A DNA stretch of 64,000 nucleotides from Lactarius indigo (taxonomy: Eukaryota > Basidiomycota > Agaricomycetes > Russulales > Russulaceae). Under the pieces are notes generated by a model. The model did no database searches. It saw only the letters and a program-made list of their open reading frames with translations, and was not told where the DNA came from. Numbering within the stretch: position 1 is the stretch's first letter; each line of letters begins with the position of its first letter. The stretch spans positions 992,001 to 1,056,000 of the forward strand of contig JAFKAC010000004.1 of NCBI GenBank assembly GCA_025766275.1, written 5' to 3'. Positions 33,706 through 43,756 of this stretch are shown here, piece by piece. The translations under genes were made by a program, and so were the position numbers.

Positions 33706-33985
33706 CTCCGCCACTGATGGGTTTGTGCGCTCTCCCGCCGGCGGAAGTAAGGGAGAGAAGCGTCACACGAGAATTCGCCAGCCATGAGACAAAAGGTTTT
33801 CCGGGAACTTGTCTTGGTATCACTTGGACTGTCATCGCCGCATCTGGCGCAGCGTCGTGGGCGCTCTAGCTTTGTTCTGGATAGTCAGACCGGCCATGTC
33901 GGTCATGAAGCGTTTTCATAACCGCGCTGCGCATCAGCGAATTTGAAATTCAACACCTCAAACGGTAGTTGCCGCATTCAGTATT
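33706..33985 (-). promoter_or_regulatory. Conserved upstream blocks of MFS5
   Basis: CCGCCACTGATGGGTTTG with GGAAGTAAGGGAGAGAAGCG (33711-33765), TCACTTGGACTGTCATCGCC (33820-33839), and CCGCGCTGCGCATC with AATTTGAAATT (33922-33950), in the same order as upstream of copies 1 and 3. Confidence 0.5.
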
Positions 33986-34614
33986 ACATAAGCAAAGCAT
34001 GATGGGCCAATGACGGATGATGAAGCTGGTGAGGAACTGAACCGTTACTAAACCCCCGACCGTCTATGCGCACCTCAATGCCCTCAAAGGACAAGACAGA
34101 TTGAGGACAGACGCACCGTGGTAGGCGGTCGCATGCCCCAGGCCCTTCGTCGACCCGGGGTGACCCACAACGTGGCGCAAGGCAAATCCTCCTGTGTGTG
34201 GTCCTACAACTGTGCTGTACGATAGTTATCATTATACTTAGACCTAATTCATGCAGACCATACTACGATCACTTAAGTATGCGTTTACCCTTGTAGATGG
34301 CTTGCGCTGTGCCTGCCACTGTACAGTACTGTACAGCACATACACACAGCGGGAGGGGGAACAAAAACGCACCGTGGCGTCAGACAATATGCGGAAAAAG
34401 GAGAAGGTCATCCGCGCATCCGAAGCCACTGAAGGGTGCTAGACTCGTGCTCGGATCGCATAACTTGGCCGACGTCTGCCAGACCAGAGTGATATGTAGC
34501 ACTGATGTTGTCGTGCAGGCGTGCACACTTGACATTCATGGCTGATGCACATCGCTTCTAATGTCATGGGTGATTCGTGTCCCACCCGATCGCGAGGATT
34601 CACAATCATTCCGT
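33986..34614. other. Spacer between MFS5 upstream region and P450 stub 2
   Basis: No gene seen. Carries the recurring unit (34100-34230) and an 18-bp perfect palindrome at 34319-34336. Confidence 0.5.
34319..34336. repeat. 18-bp perfect palindrome
   Basis: CTGTACAGTACTGTACAG is its own reverse complement. It may be a dimeric factor site or chance. A looser relative lies upstream of MFS11. Confidence 0.6.
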
Positions 34615-34745
34615 GGCACCTTTAATTCACGTTGGCGCGCGTTCGAGTTTGGGCTGGCCTGCCGATGGAGGATATCGTGCGTAGGACCGCGAGTGTAGGT
34701 CGCCCTCTGACCGCAGCCGATTACATGGAAGGTACGCCATAATGA
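34615..34745 (+). pseudogene. Relic of the last P450 exon (stub 2)
   Basis: A TTCACGTTGGCGCGCGTTCG-like sequence, then GCTGGCCTGCCGATGGAGGA and GATATCGTGCGTAGGACCGC, matches the region of the intact P450 that codes for VRGFEF to DIVRRT. One base is lost in the GCTGGCGCTGCCG segment and the end has diverged. Only the last exon is left, as in stub 1, but the surviving part is closer to the intact gene. Confidence 0.82.
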
Positions 34746-35004
34746 CCTTCTCATGCGCACCGCGGTCAAGGAGCCAAGAAGGGCAGAGGGCATTAATCAT
34801 ATATGTACTCTCCCATACATCGATACATTCTGAACTGTATCAACTTGACTCGACGTGAGATGAACTTTAACGTCTCTCGATTCACAAAGTCAGATCGTAG
34901 CGCATTGCCTCTACACGTAGAAATAATCTTCGGGGGAGCCATTACAGTCTTTGACGAATTATACAACATAGCAACTGACCCTCCATCTGGCTCTTCTCAG
35001 CTAC
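34746..35004. other. Spacer downstream of MFS6
   Basis: Relic of the P450 3' flank (to ~34800), then the recurring MFS 3' flank (TCTCGATTCACA...GTAGCGCATTGCC), also seen at about 13.56 and 37.92 kb. Confidence 0.45.
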
Positions 35005-36796
35005 TTACTCCTTACGATGTATCCAAGTATTCCTTGGAAGCTGCGTGGAGACCCCCAACGCAACGCCCACGACACCAAGAAGCACAACATACGTAAATTT
35101 TCCGCCGAGCACGTTATGCGTCAGGGAGAACGCAAATAGCCAGTCGGCAGAAGCCGGCCCAACGGCGTTCTGAACTGAGGTCGCCACCTGCGAAAGACCA
35201 TATGCCGCGCCGAGCGACCGTTTGTTGGGAGCGGCGGACGAAGTGTACATGTACATCGCCCCTGTCCCATTTGTGTCGTGAGTATCCGTGGGGGCCAAGG
35301 GGAAAAGGAAAACTAACCGTATCCCATATCAAAAATGCACAACGACGAGAGTTGCGAAATTATGAGCAGCCATACAACAGGATTTGGGCCACCGCCAACC
35401 ACCACAGCCAAGTTTTCAAAAGGGAGGATAGAATAGACCACTGCGCACGAGATGATGCTGAAAACAAATACACGCCGCAGGCCAAAGCGGCTGACGAAAT
35501 GCGAGAAGAAAATGAACTGAAAGATGCCGTTCATACCCCCGTACAAAGATTGCCACAAGCCGATGGATGCTGGGCTCAGGTTGAGTCCACCGTACTCGAC
35601 TGGCGTCGACCACACGAGTGGAATGTACGATTCCACCACAGCGTTGAGTAGAGCGAGCATTGCCATATTGGCAACAGTAACGACGACTGGCTTCGTAAGC
35701 ACAGAGCGTAGTGGAAGTGGCGTTTCTGGTTCATTGCGTGGCATGTCCACTTCCGGACTATTGCTGGCTACTCCCGGAGGAGTATCAGAGTTGGGTCTGG
35801 GAAGCTGGAGTCGCTCTGATGACTTCGAATTCAGTGTCTAGGAGATGTCATTGCACAACCCTCTTCAAAGAGTAGGAAAAAACAAACCTCTTCCAGATAC
35901 AATGCCGTAGCAATAAATGAAAGGCATGTGAAAGTAGCGGCTACGAGACATGGCAGAAAGTATGGACGATCCGCCCAGAAAGGGTGGGAGAAGATATGTG
36001 GCCAGCGATCTTGCGGCCGTGACAAGACACCGCCGACCAAGGGTCTGAAGGAACAGAGAAGTCAGCTAAAAATCGAGAGAAAGCAGGACAACACGACGAA
36101 CCCAATCACATATCCGAGTGACCAAGCCACAGGCGGCATTGAAAATCCTCGGGCGGCATTCGTCTCGTCCGTGAGTTCCGCTATCACACTTTTCACAGCG
36201 CCAACGTGTCCCTTCATTGCGCCATGCAAGCACCGGCTGTGGTCCCCAAGTCGGTGAGTTGGATATCGCTCCTAAGGACGTGCATAAAGAAACACCTTAA
36301 GACAAGCGCCCAGAAGGAATGGGACAGACCAAACAGAAGAATAGAAAGAGCTGTGCCCATAAGGCAGGACAAAAGAACTGGCTTGCGTCCAACATGGTCG
36401 GACAGGCGGTTCCATTGGAATGAAGTGGCAGCCTCGGCCGCATAATGAAGAGACACCTGTCGAGCACTTTGGTCCACATCTACTCTTTCAGAGACAGTAA
36501 GACGTACTATTATCCCCGTGTAGTACCCAACTTTCCGCACATCACCACCGACATCCGGGAGCTCCCTCACGAGCTGATAACAGTGTTCAGCAACGAGAGG
36601 CAGAGCCAAGAGCGTACTGAACCTGGTTGAGGTAGGGACTTATCGACTGGGATGTGATAGACTCAGCGAGCCAGGCTGTGAGGAGAATGGAGATCTGGGC
36701 AATTGGCAGTGGCGTTCGGATCGTATTCTGTTGGTTTGGGAGGAAAGGTGTTTCTTCATCGATTTCGTGGTTGTCTTCAAACCTCGTGAGAGACAT
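35005..36796 (-). CDS. MFS transporter copy 6
   Basis: Start ATG at 36796 (MSLTRFEDNHEIDEETPFLP). It has the shortest N-tail of copies 1-8 (NQQNTIRTPL). Exon 1 is 36796-36623 and ends in phase 0 after SPYLNQ. Exon 2 begins LVRELPDVGGDVRKVGYYTG; the next intron is in frame, and motif A WNRLSDHVGRKPVLL (near 36375-36415) follows. GHVGAVKSVIAEL, TDETNAARGF and GGVLSRPQDRWPHIF follow. Helix 7 region reads LALLNAVVESYIPLVW. Last exon SSAAPNKRSLGAAYG to RNTWIHRKE. Closest to copy 5 by eye. A LINE fragment lies ~130 bp upstream of the start. Confidence 0.88.
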
Positions 36797-36879
36797 TGAC
36801 CGGGTGCTTGAAAAGACTTATTTTAACTGTCCGAGTCTATGTGACAACTCGAGGACAGCCCAGGGTTATAGGTGCTGGG

Positions 36880-36927
36880 GCCAATCGGCTGACTTGCCTT
36901 GGGGACTGTCATCGCCATATTGGGAGG
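36880..36927 (-). promoter_or_regulatory. Remaining conserved block upstream of MFS6
   Basis: GGGGACTGTCATCGCCATATT matches block 2 of copies 1, 3 and 5. The sequence then breaks off at a T run where the LINE fragment begins, and block 3 does not follow. Confidence 0.5.
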
Positions 36928-37146
36928 TTTTTTTTGGACATGCGGTTTATTACATAGCCGGAGTCGGTAACTAGATTTCCTGACAACTCTATCTACGTAA
37001 AGCGCTGGTATGAGCTGCAAGACTCGAAGGGAAGATGAAAAGTGCTTGCCTATACGCACGCCCTACGGTGACCGGTGACCCTGAGTAGTGGGATTCAGGT
37101 CTCAGGGTATTCCTGTGATTTCTTACCCACTAAAAGATCTTTATTT
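36928..37146 (-). mobile_element. 3' fragment of the same LINE family
   Basis: Starts with a run of eight T, then matches the 3' UTR of the full-length element: a GGACATGCGGTTTATTACAT-like segment, GTCGGTAACTAG, GGGAAGATG...TACGCACGCC, GGGATTCAG and TACCCACTAAAA (equivalent to 15901-16135). It stops at about the ORF2 stop region. The element is 5'-truncated, as is typical of LINE insertions, and has diverged from the intact copy. Confidence 0.8.
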
Positions 37147-38088
37147 AAATGTCCTGATGACTGGAATCCTGTAATGTTTATGTGGTAGGTTGTGAATGTT
37201 GGTGTGTGTCATATGTATGCGTGAAGGGAGTGCCCTGTATGCGTGCACCGCGAGCTGAGGCGAGTCTCGATTGCCGAATCTTATGGCCCGGCCCGATCCG
37301 GTCCGACTGCTTTCAATTCACGAAGGCACACTTGAAGGCACAGGTATCATGATCCGTTTATCCGATATTCAACTTTACGAACTCCGGTTTCTACAAAATC
37401 TGTACATACAACAATAAAAGTTAGAGTAAAATACAAATATGATGAAAATAAAACGAAGCAACGCGTAGATAACGTGTCTCCAGACTAGCATATTTCTATA
37501 CCATGCATGGGAGGCCGGGGGGCAGGGTGCATACCACCCTCTTCGCGCCCCCCTTTGTGGGGAACGGGATGATTCAGACGCGTGAGCGGTGGGGATACGG
37601 CCAGTGCGTGGAACGGGGGGCTAGTCGCGAACATGTACTATGATGTTTTCCCTGTAACCCTACGTCTTTACATATTACCGGTTACCCTTGACATTACTTG
37701 CCATCATGGGCACTACATGGAGGGGGACGCTGTGATAACGGGCATCTTCCGATGCACGCCGCAATACGACGTTAGACAGATCAGACCAGGCCAGAGGATA
37801 TCGATCATAGACCCCACGCATAATCTAAGAAGTGAAGATGAGTCAGATTAGTAGGGGACGATGAGTGTCGTAGTATTTCGACCTCCTTTTAACTATATCG
37901 TCTCGATGCAGGTGAATGCCTCACGATTCACACGAGCAGAGTCAGGCCGTAGCACATCCCTTCCACGCGTGGCAATAGTCGTCGGACGATCATTGCCACG
38001 CGTAGTAGAGGTAACTCAGATAGTCGTCACGGTCAGTGGCAAATGTGCAGTACATCAATTGATGCTCAATCTATCTGGTATCATTGAG
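37147..38088. other. Spacer between the LINE fragment and MFS7
   Basis: No gene supported. The open frame 37582-37851 (+) has no recognisable features. A strong hairpin lies at 37965-38003. Confidence 0.5.
37965..38003. repeat. 12-bp inverted repeat (hairpin)
   Basis: ACGCGTGGCAAT at 37965-37976 pairs with ATTGCCACGCGT at 37992-38003 across a 15-nt loop. It sits ~90 nt downstream of the MFS7 stop and could act in the 3' UTR or be a mobile-element trace. Confidence 0.65.
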
Positions 38089-39912
38089 CTACGTCTTACG
38101 ATGCACCCATGTGTTCCTAGGAAGCTGCGAGGAAACCCCCAACCCAATGCACGCCACACCAACAAGCACGATGTACGAGAGGTTTCCGCCCAGGACATTA
38201 TGCGTCAGGGAGAACGCAAATAGCCAGTCCGCAACAGCTGGTCCAAGAGCGTACTGGACCGAGGTCGCCACCTGCGAAAGACCGAACGCCGCGCCGAGCG
38301 ACCGTTTGTTGGTAATGGCAGATGAAACGTACAAGTACATTGTACCTGCGTGACCCCACGTGCGTCATGAGTAAGTATCCACGCGAGGCAAGGTTAAAAA
38401 CTTACCGTAGGCCATATCGAAAATGCACAATAACGACAGCTGCAAGATTATGAGCAACCATACGACCAGATTTGAACCACCGCCAGCCACCGCGGCTAAG
38501 TTTTCGAAGGGGAAGATAGTATAGATCACGGCACACGAGACGATACTCGAAATGAAGACACGCCGCAAGCCAAAACGGCTGATGAAGCGCGAAAAGAAAG
38601 TGAATTGAAAGATCCCATCCATGACCCCGTACAAGGATAACCACGAGCCAATGGATGCCGGATTCAGGCTGAGCCCACCATACTCGACCGGCGTTGACCA
38701 TACGAGTGGAACGTACGCCCCCACCATAGCGTCGAGAAGTGCAAGCATCGCGTAATTGGCAACAGTAATGATGACTGGCTTCGTGAGCACAGAACGTAGC
38801 GGTAGGGGCTTTTCCGATTCATTTAGTGATATATCTAGATCCGGACTATCGTCCGCTTCTTCCTGAGGATCAGAGTTGATTCTTGCAAGCTGGAGGCTCT
38901 CTGAGGGCTTCGAATTCAAGGTCTATGGGAGACGTCAATGTATAGCCCTTTTCAATTAGCGGGAAAGGACAAACCTCATCCAAATACAATGCCATAATGA
39001 CACATGAAAAGCAGGTAAAAGTAGCAGCTACGAGACATGGCAGGAAGTATGGGTAGTCTGCCCAGAAAGGGTGGGAGAATATATGTGGCCAGCGATCTTG
39101 CGGCCGTGACAGGACACCGCCGATCAAGGGACTAAAGGAATGCGGAAAGTCAGCTCAAATTCAAGAGGAAGTAGGACAAAACGACGAACCCAATCACATA
39201 TCCAAGTGACCAAGCCACCGGTGGCATTGAAAACGCCCGGGCAGCATTCGTCTTGTCCGTTAGTTCTGCTATCACACTTTTTACGGTGCCAATGTGTCCC
39301 TTCATTGCGCCATGCAAGCACCGGCTGTGATCCCCGAATAGTCAGCGGACATCACTCCTGAGGGTGGGCATAGACAGACAAGCACCTCAAAATAAGCGTC
39401 CAGAAGGAACGGGACAAACCAAACAAGAGAACGGAAAGAGTTGTGCCCGCAAGGCAGCACAAAAGAACAGGCTTGCGTCCGACGTGGTCGGACAGGCGAT
39501 TCCACGGGAACGAGGTGGCAGCATCGGTCGCGTAATGAAGAGCCACCTATCATGAAGCTTGGTCCACATTCACTCTTTTAGAGAAAACTCAGAAAAGTAA
39601 GACGCACTATTATCCCCGTGTAGTACCCAACCTTCCGCGCATCACCACCGACTTCCGGGAGCTCTCTCACTAGCTGAATGTAGGAGTTCAGCACTGAGAG
39701 GCAGAGCTAAAAGTGTACTGTACCTGATTGAGGTAAGGACTTATGGAGTTGGTGAGGACGGACTCGGCGAGCCAGGCTGTGAGGAGGACGCAGATCTGGA
39801 CCCTTGGTACTGGCGTTGGAGTTGAATTCAAGTCGGCTCGAACCTCTTGGTCTGGGAGGAAGGGTGCCTCCTCATCGAGTTCATGGTCGTCCTCAAGCCT
39901 CGTGAGAGACAT
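38089..39912 (-). CDS. MFS transporter copy 7
   Basis: Start ATG at 39912 (MSLTRLEDDHELDEEAPFLP), with an N-tail segment VRADLNSTPTP. Motif A WNRLSDHVGRKPVLL (near 39460-39500). GHIGTVKSVIAEL and TDKTNAARAF vary the usual TDETN signature; GGVLSRPQDRWPHIF follows. Loop QEEADDSPDLDISLNESEK. The helix 11 entry reads SSAITNKRSLGAAFG; Thr-Asn replaces the usual Pro-Asn. It stops after RNTWVHRKT. Exons are open. Its downstream flank holds the hairpin described separately. Confidence 0.88.
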
Positions 39913-41037
39913 GGATCACGGTACTGGGTTGAAACAAGGTGTTATCGGGTCCAGAGCTAATAGCCGCTGGAACCTCTTCGTTACCGCTGGCGGACGTAGG
40001 GGGGGTAAAATAATCATCACCACATTGGGTACAGCCCCGGAGGTATTTTTGAACATCATCTAGACTCAGTTACGTCAGAAATACGGCATACACGGTTGGA
40101 AGTGCCTATACAATGTTTGTGCTCCTTACCATGACAACGGTAGCACATATCCCTCTCTCCTCGCCGACGTCGGTCGAGTAAGGCGGGCCGAGTCCGGCCA
40201 CCATCTACTGGCATCAATGCGATATCAAACTGATATCAACGGCTTGTGGACCGTCTGTGTACTGTACTCCCAAGCCAGATGCATCGTGAAATGAGTTTTT
40301 TTTTTCTTTTACGTTTTCTAGTACGCAGGTCATTTTCAATTTGTTTCCACGTCCTTGTCCGCATCTACTTATACTGCATTCCGCTGTGTATGCAGTTACA
40401 AGCTATCTAAGCAAGTATGGTACATGGGTATTATTTAACGGCGTGCCGGGCAAGGCGCTGTGTGGTGTGAGTGGGGTTGTAAGGTCTGCAGAAATCAGGT
40501 CTCGAGTAACCTATGGACGATGGCCATACACCTATATAACTGGCTGTGGGGCTACGGCCAACAGGAAACAAGGATCGCGATTGGGTGCGGAGACAGGTGG
40601 CTTGGGGCGTTGTAAGGTCAGCCTTTCCGCTGAGCGACTGAGCCTGAAACCATCCAATTTTGTAATTTTGGTCGCCTCGGCCATGCAGCTTTGGTCCGTG
40701 TTCTTTTGTCTCAGTTCACTTATGCAACCTTTCCTTTCCCCCTTTTAAGTACCGGACTATTTTGTACTTAAATACGACTTTTGCTTGGCGCAGAATAATA
40801 ACAGAACTCGGTTGCCCCCTTTGCTCAGCGTGCGTATCCCGGAAGTCAGGCCCAACCGAGGGCACCCGAAGGACGAGTCTTACTTTCTCTTTCCCATTCT
40901 TGGAGGTACTAAATCCTCTCCGCCTTCGAACTCACATTGGACCCCTCCAGCATCCTCTTCGGAATTTGGGACGCCATCGTCACTTACTTATTTACTGTAA
41001 TCAATGCTGTATATCCTTCAGCGTTTGTACAACTAAG
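39913..41037. other. Spacer between MFS7 and MFS8
   Basis: 1.1 kb with no gene supported. The frames at 40341-40748 and 40785-41000 (+) show no family features or plausible introns. Confidence 0.5.
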
Positions 41038-42870
41038 CTACTCCCTACGATGTGCCCATGTGTTCCTCGGAAGCTGCGTGGAGATACCCAACACAATACA
41101 CACCACACCAATGAGCACGGCGTACGCAAAGTTTCCACCCAGGAGGTTGTGCGTCAGGGAAAACGCAAATAGCCAATCCGCAGCAGCTGGCCCAACAGCG
41201 GTTTGAATTGAGGTCGCCACTTGCGAAAGACCATTCGCTGTGCCCAGCGACCGTTTGTTGGGAACAGCAGATGAAATGTATAAGTACATAGTATCTGAGC
41301 AGCCCAACGTGCGTCGTGAGCACCCGCGTGCGCTAAATTATTCGGTGCAGGGACTTACAATATCCCATTTCGGAGACGCACAACGACGACAGCTGCAGGA
41401 CGACGAGCAGCCATAAGGCCCAGTTTGAGCCTCCACCAGCCGCAACGCGTACGGCTAAGTTTTCGAAAGGGAAGATTATGTAGATGATGGCGCATCCAAC
41501 GATGCTGGAAATGAAGACACGCCGCGCGCCAAAGCGTGTGATGAGGTGTGAAAAGAAAACGAATTGAAAGATGCCATTCATGCCCCCATACAAAGACAAC
41601 CACAGGCCGATGGATGCCGGACTCAGGTTGAGCCCACCAAATTCGACCGGTGTTGACCACACAAGCGGAATATACGTCACAGCTACCATGTTGAGGAGCG
41701 CAAACATCGCGTGGTTGATAATAGTAACGACGACCGGCTTCGTGAGCACAGAGCGCAATGGCAGCGGGTTCTCTGGTTCCTTGGGTGGTATGTCTAGACC
41801 TGCACTATCGGCGCCGGCTTCTCCTTGACGGGTGTCAGAGTTTCCATTTACATGTAGGAGTTTCCTTGAGAGTTTATCTGAGGGCCTCGAATCCATCGTC
41901 TAGGGGCGTCATTACGTACCTTCTTCAAGAAGCAGGAAAAAACAGACCTCTTCCAAATACAATGCCGTAATGATGAATGAAAAGCACGTAAAAGCAGCGG
42001 CCACCAGACATGGCAGGAAATATGGGTAGTCCGCCCAGAAAGGGTGGGAGAAGGTATCTGGCCAGCGATCTTGCGGCCGTGACAAGACACCACCGATTAA
42101 AGGACTAACGGAATCTAGCAAGTCAGCTCAAAATTGAGAGAAAGCAGGATACGACAAACCCAATCACATATCCGAGTGACCAAGCCACAGGTGATATTGA
42201 AAATCCTCGAGCGATGTTCGTCTCGTCCGTGAGTTCAGCTATCACACTTTTCACAGCACCAATGTGTCCCTTCACCGCGCCGTGCAAGCACCGGCTAGGA
42301 TCCGCAATCGGTTAGTGTACATCGCTCCTGAGGGTGTACATAGAGAGGAGCACCTTAAGGCAAGTGCCAAAAAGGAGTGGGACAAACCAAACAGGAGAAT
42401 CGAAAGAGCTGTGCCCACGAGGCAGGATAAAAGGACAGGCTTGCGTCCTACGTGGTCGGACAGGCGATTCCATTGGAATGAAGTGGCGGCCTCAGCAGCG
42501 TAATGAAGAGACACCTATCATGAAGTTTAGTTAATATCCACTCGCTAGAGAAAGTGAGACGCACTATAATTCCCGTGTAGTACCCAACCTTCCGCGCATC
42601 ACCACCGACGTTCGGGAGCTCTCTCACAAGCTGAGGAGCAGGTGTTCAGCGCCAATATGTAGGTCCAACTACGACCTGTACCTGGTTGAGGTAGGGACTT
42701 ATGGAATGGGTTGTGATAGACTCGGCGAGCCAAGCTGTGAGGAGGATGCAGATCTGGGCCATCGGTAGCGGTGTCTGAGTAGGGTTCAAGTCACGTAGAG
42801 CTTCTTGGTTTGGGAAGAGAGGTGTCTCCTCGTCGACTTCATGATCGTCTTCAAAGCTTGTGAGAGACAT
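41038..42870 (-). CDS. MFS transporter copy 8
   Basis: Start ATG at 42870 (MSLTSFEDDHEVDEETPLFP). Motif A WNRLSDHVGRKPVLL (near 42435-42475). First-half signatures are GHIGAVKSVIAEL, TDETNIARGF and GGVLSRPQDRWPDTF. It has the longest central loop of copies 1-8, opening LLHVNGNSDTRQGEAGADS. Helix 9 is FGARRVFISSIV where the others have FGLRRVF. Helix 11 entry SSAVPNKRSLGTANG; stop after RNTWAHRRE. Exons are open. Upstream it shares GATGTGTTTCGG and GTCCCCGCATTGGGCA with MFS2. Confidence 0.88.
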
Positions 42871-43756
42871 CGGCAACCACGATGTGTTTCGGGGTCCAAG
42901 GGTGTATCGCTGCCTGGTACAGTACTGCCTGATACCACTCCGAGTCCGCCACTTGTGGATGTTTGCGCTATTTTATATGTAGGCGTAAGGGGGAAATGTC
43001 ACGTCTGGAAAAGAATTGGATTCGCTACTGTAGCCTTGATCGTGATAAATTCGTTGACTTATTTGGGTGTCGTCCCCGCATTGGGCACCGTCGGTGTTCC
43101 AGCTGAGTTGGAATCCGAGTCACGGCATTGGCGTCTAAAGAAGTTTGAGTGTTTCCCTGTCAGTTGTCTGACGTGTTACTTACAAAGTTTACGGCAAATC
43201 CAATATAGTGGGCCCTTCTAGACCCGTAAATCTGCGTGGCGCATTTGGCACCGTGACATCTTAAGGCACCAGGCTTGCTTGATAAGTTGGAACCTTGGTT
43301 GAAACCTCTGTTCGTGCCCCCGGGCCGATTGACATCATTCGCTACCTCTTCAAGCTTCAAGCTCGGCAGCATTTAAGGAGGTCCCGAACACCTAGTACGA
43401 TGGCCTGGACACGAGCGGACGCCCGATAGTGCCCATGGTGCCTGCACCCGCTGTGGTAGCAGCAATTATCTCATAGCTGGAACAGCTCCTGGGCGCTCGC
43501 CGCCAGTGCCTCCGAGACCGTGCACAACGTTGAGCAGTTCCTCCCTGGGAGGTCTGCCATGTCACCGGCTCTGGGTACCTCCTTGTCAGAGTCTTTGTTT
43601 GGTTACAGAGGTTGAGCTGGTAATGCGGGCAGATCCCCAAGAAGCCTGAGGCCTTGTATTACAACTAATTACAGTCAAACACTTTTACAGTCTCCTATTC
43701 AATGCGACACAGACGCCGAAAGGTAATCTCGAGAATATGATTAAAGAAGTGGGGCA
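42871..43756. other. Spacer between MFS8 and the large GTPase gene
   Basis: MFS8 upstream region: first conserved block CCGCCACTTGTGGATG near 42949 and the GTCCCCGCATTGGGCA core near 43073. The rest is the 3' flank of the large gene. No gene seen. Confidence 0.5.

Noticed and set aside
37582..37851. Possible third P450 stub upstream of MFS7 (GGCCAGAGGATATCG)
   Set aside because: The match to the P450 last exon is only about 10 bases and lacks the flanking blocks seen in the two accepted stubs.
40341..40748. 135-codon plus-strand frame between MFS7 and MFS8
   Set aside because: No domain, no plausible introns or start context; judged chance.
40937..41206. Hydrophobic frame starting MDPSSILFGIWDA, considered as a small peptide gene
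   Set aside because: The first codon is TTG, and the frame runs into the antisense of the MFS8 last exon.
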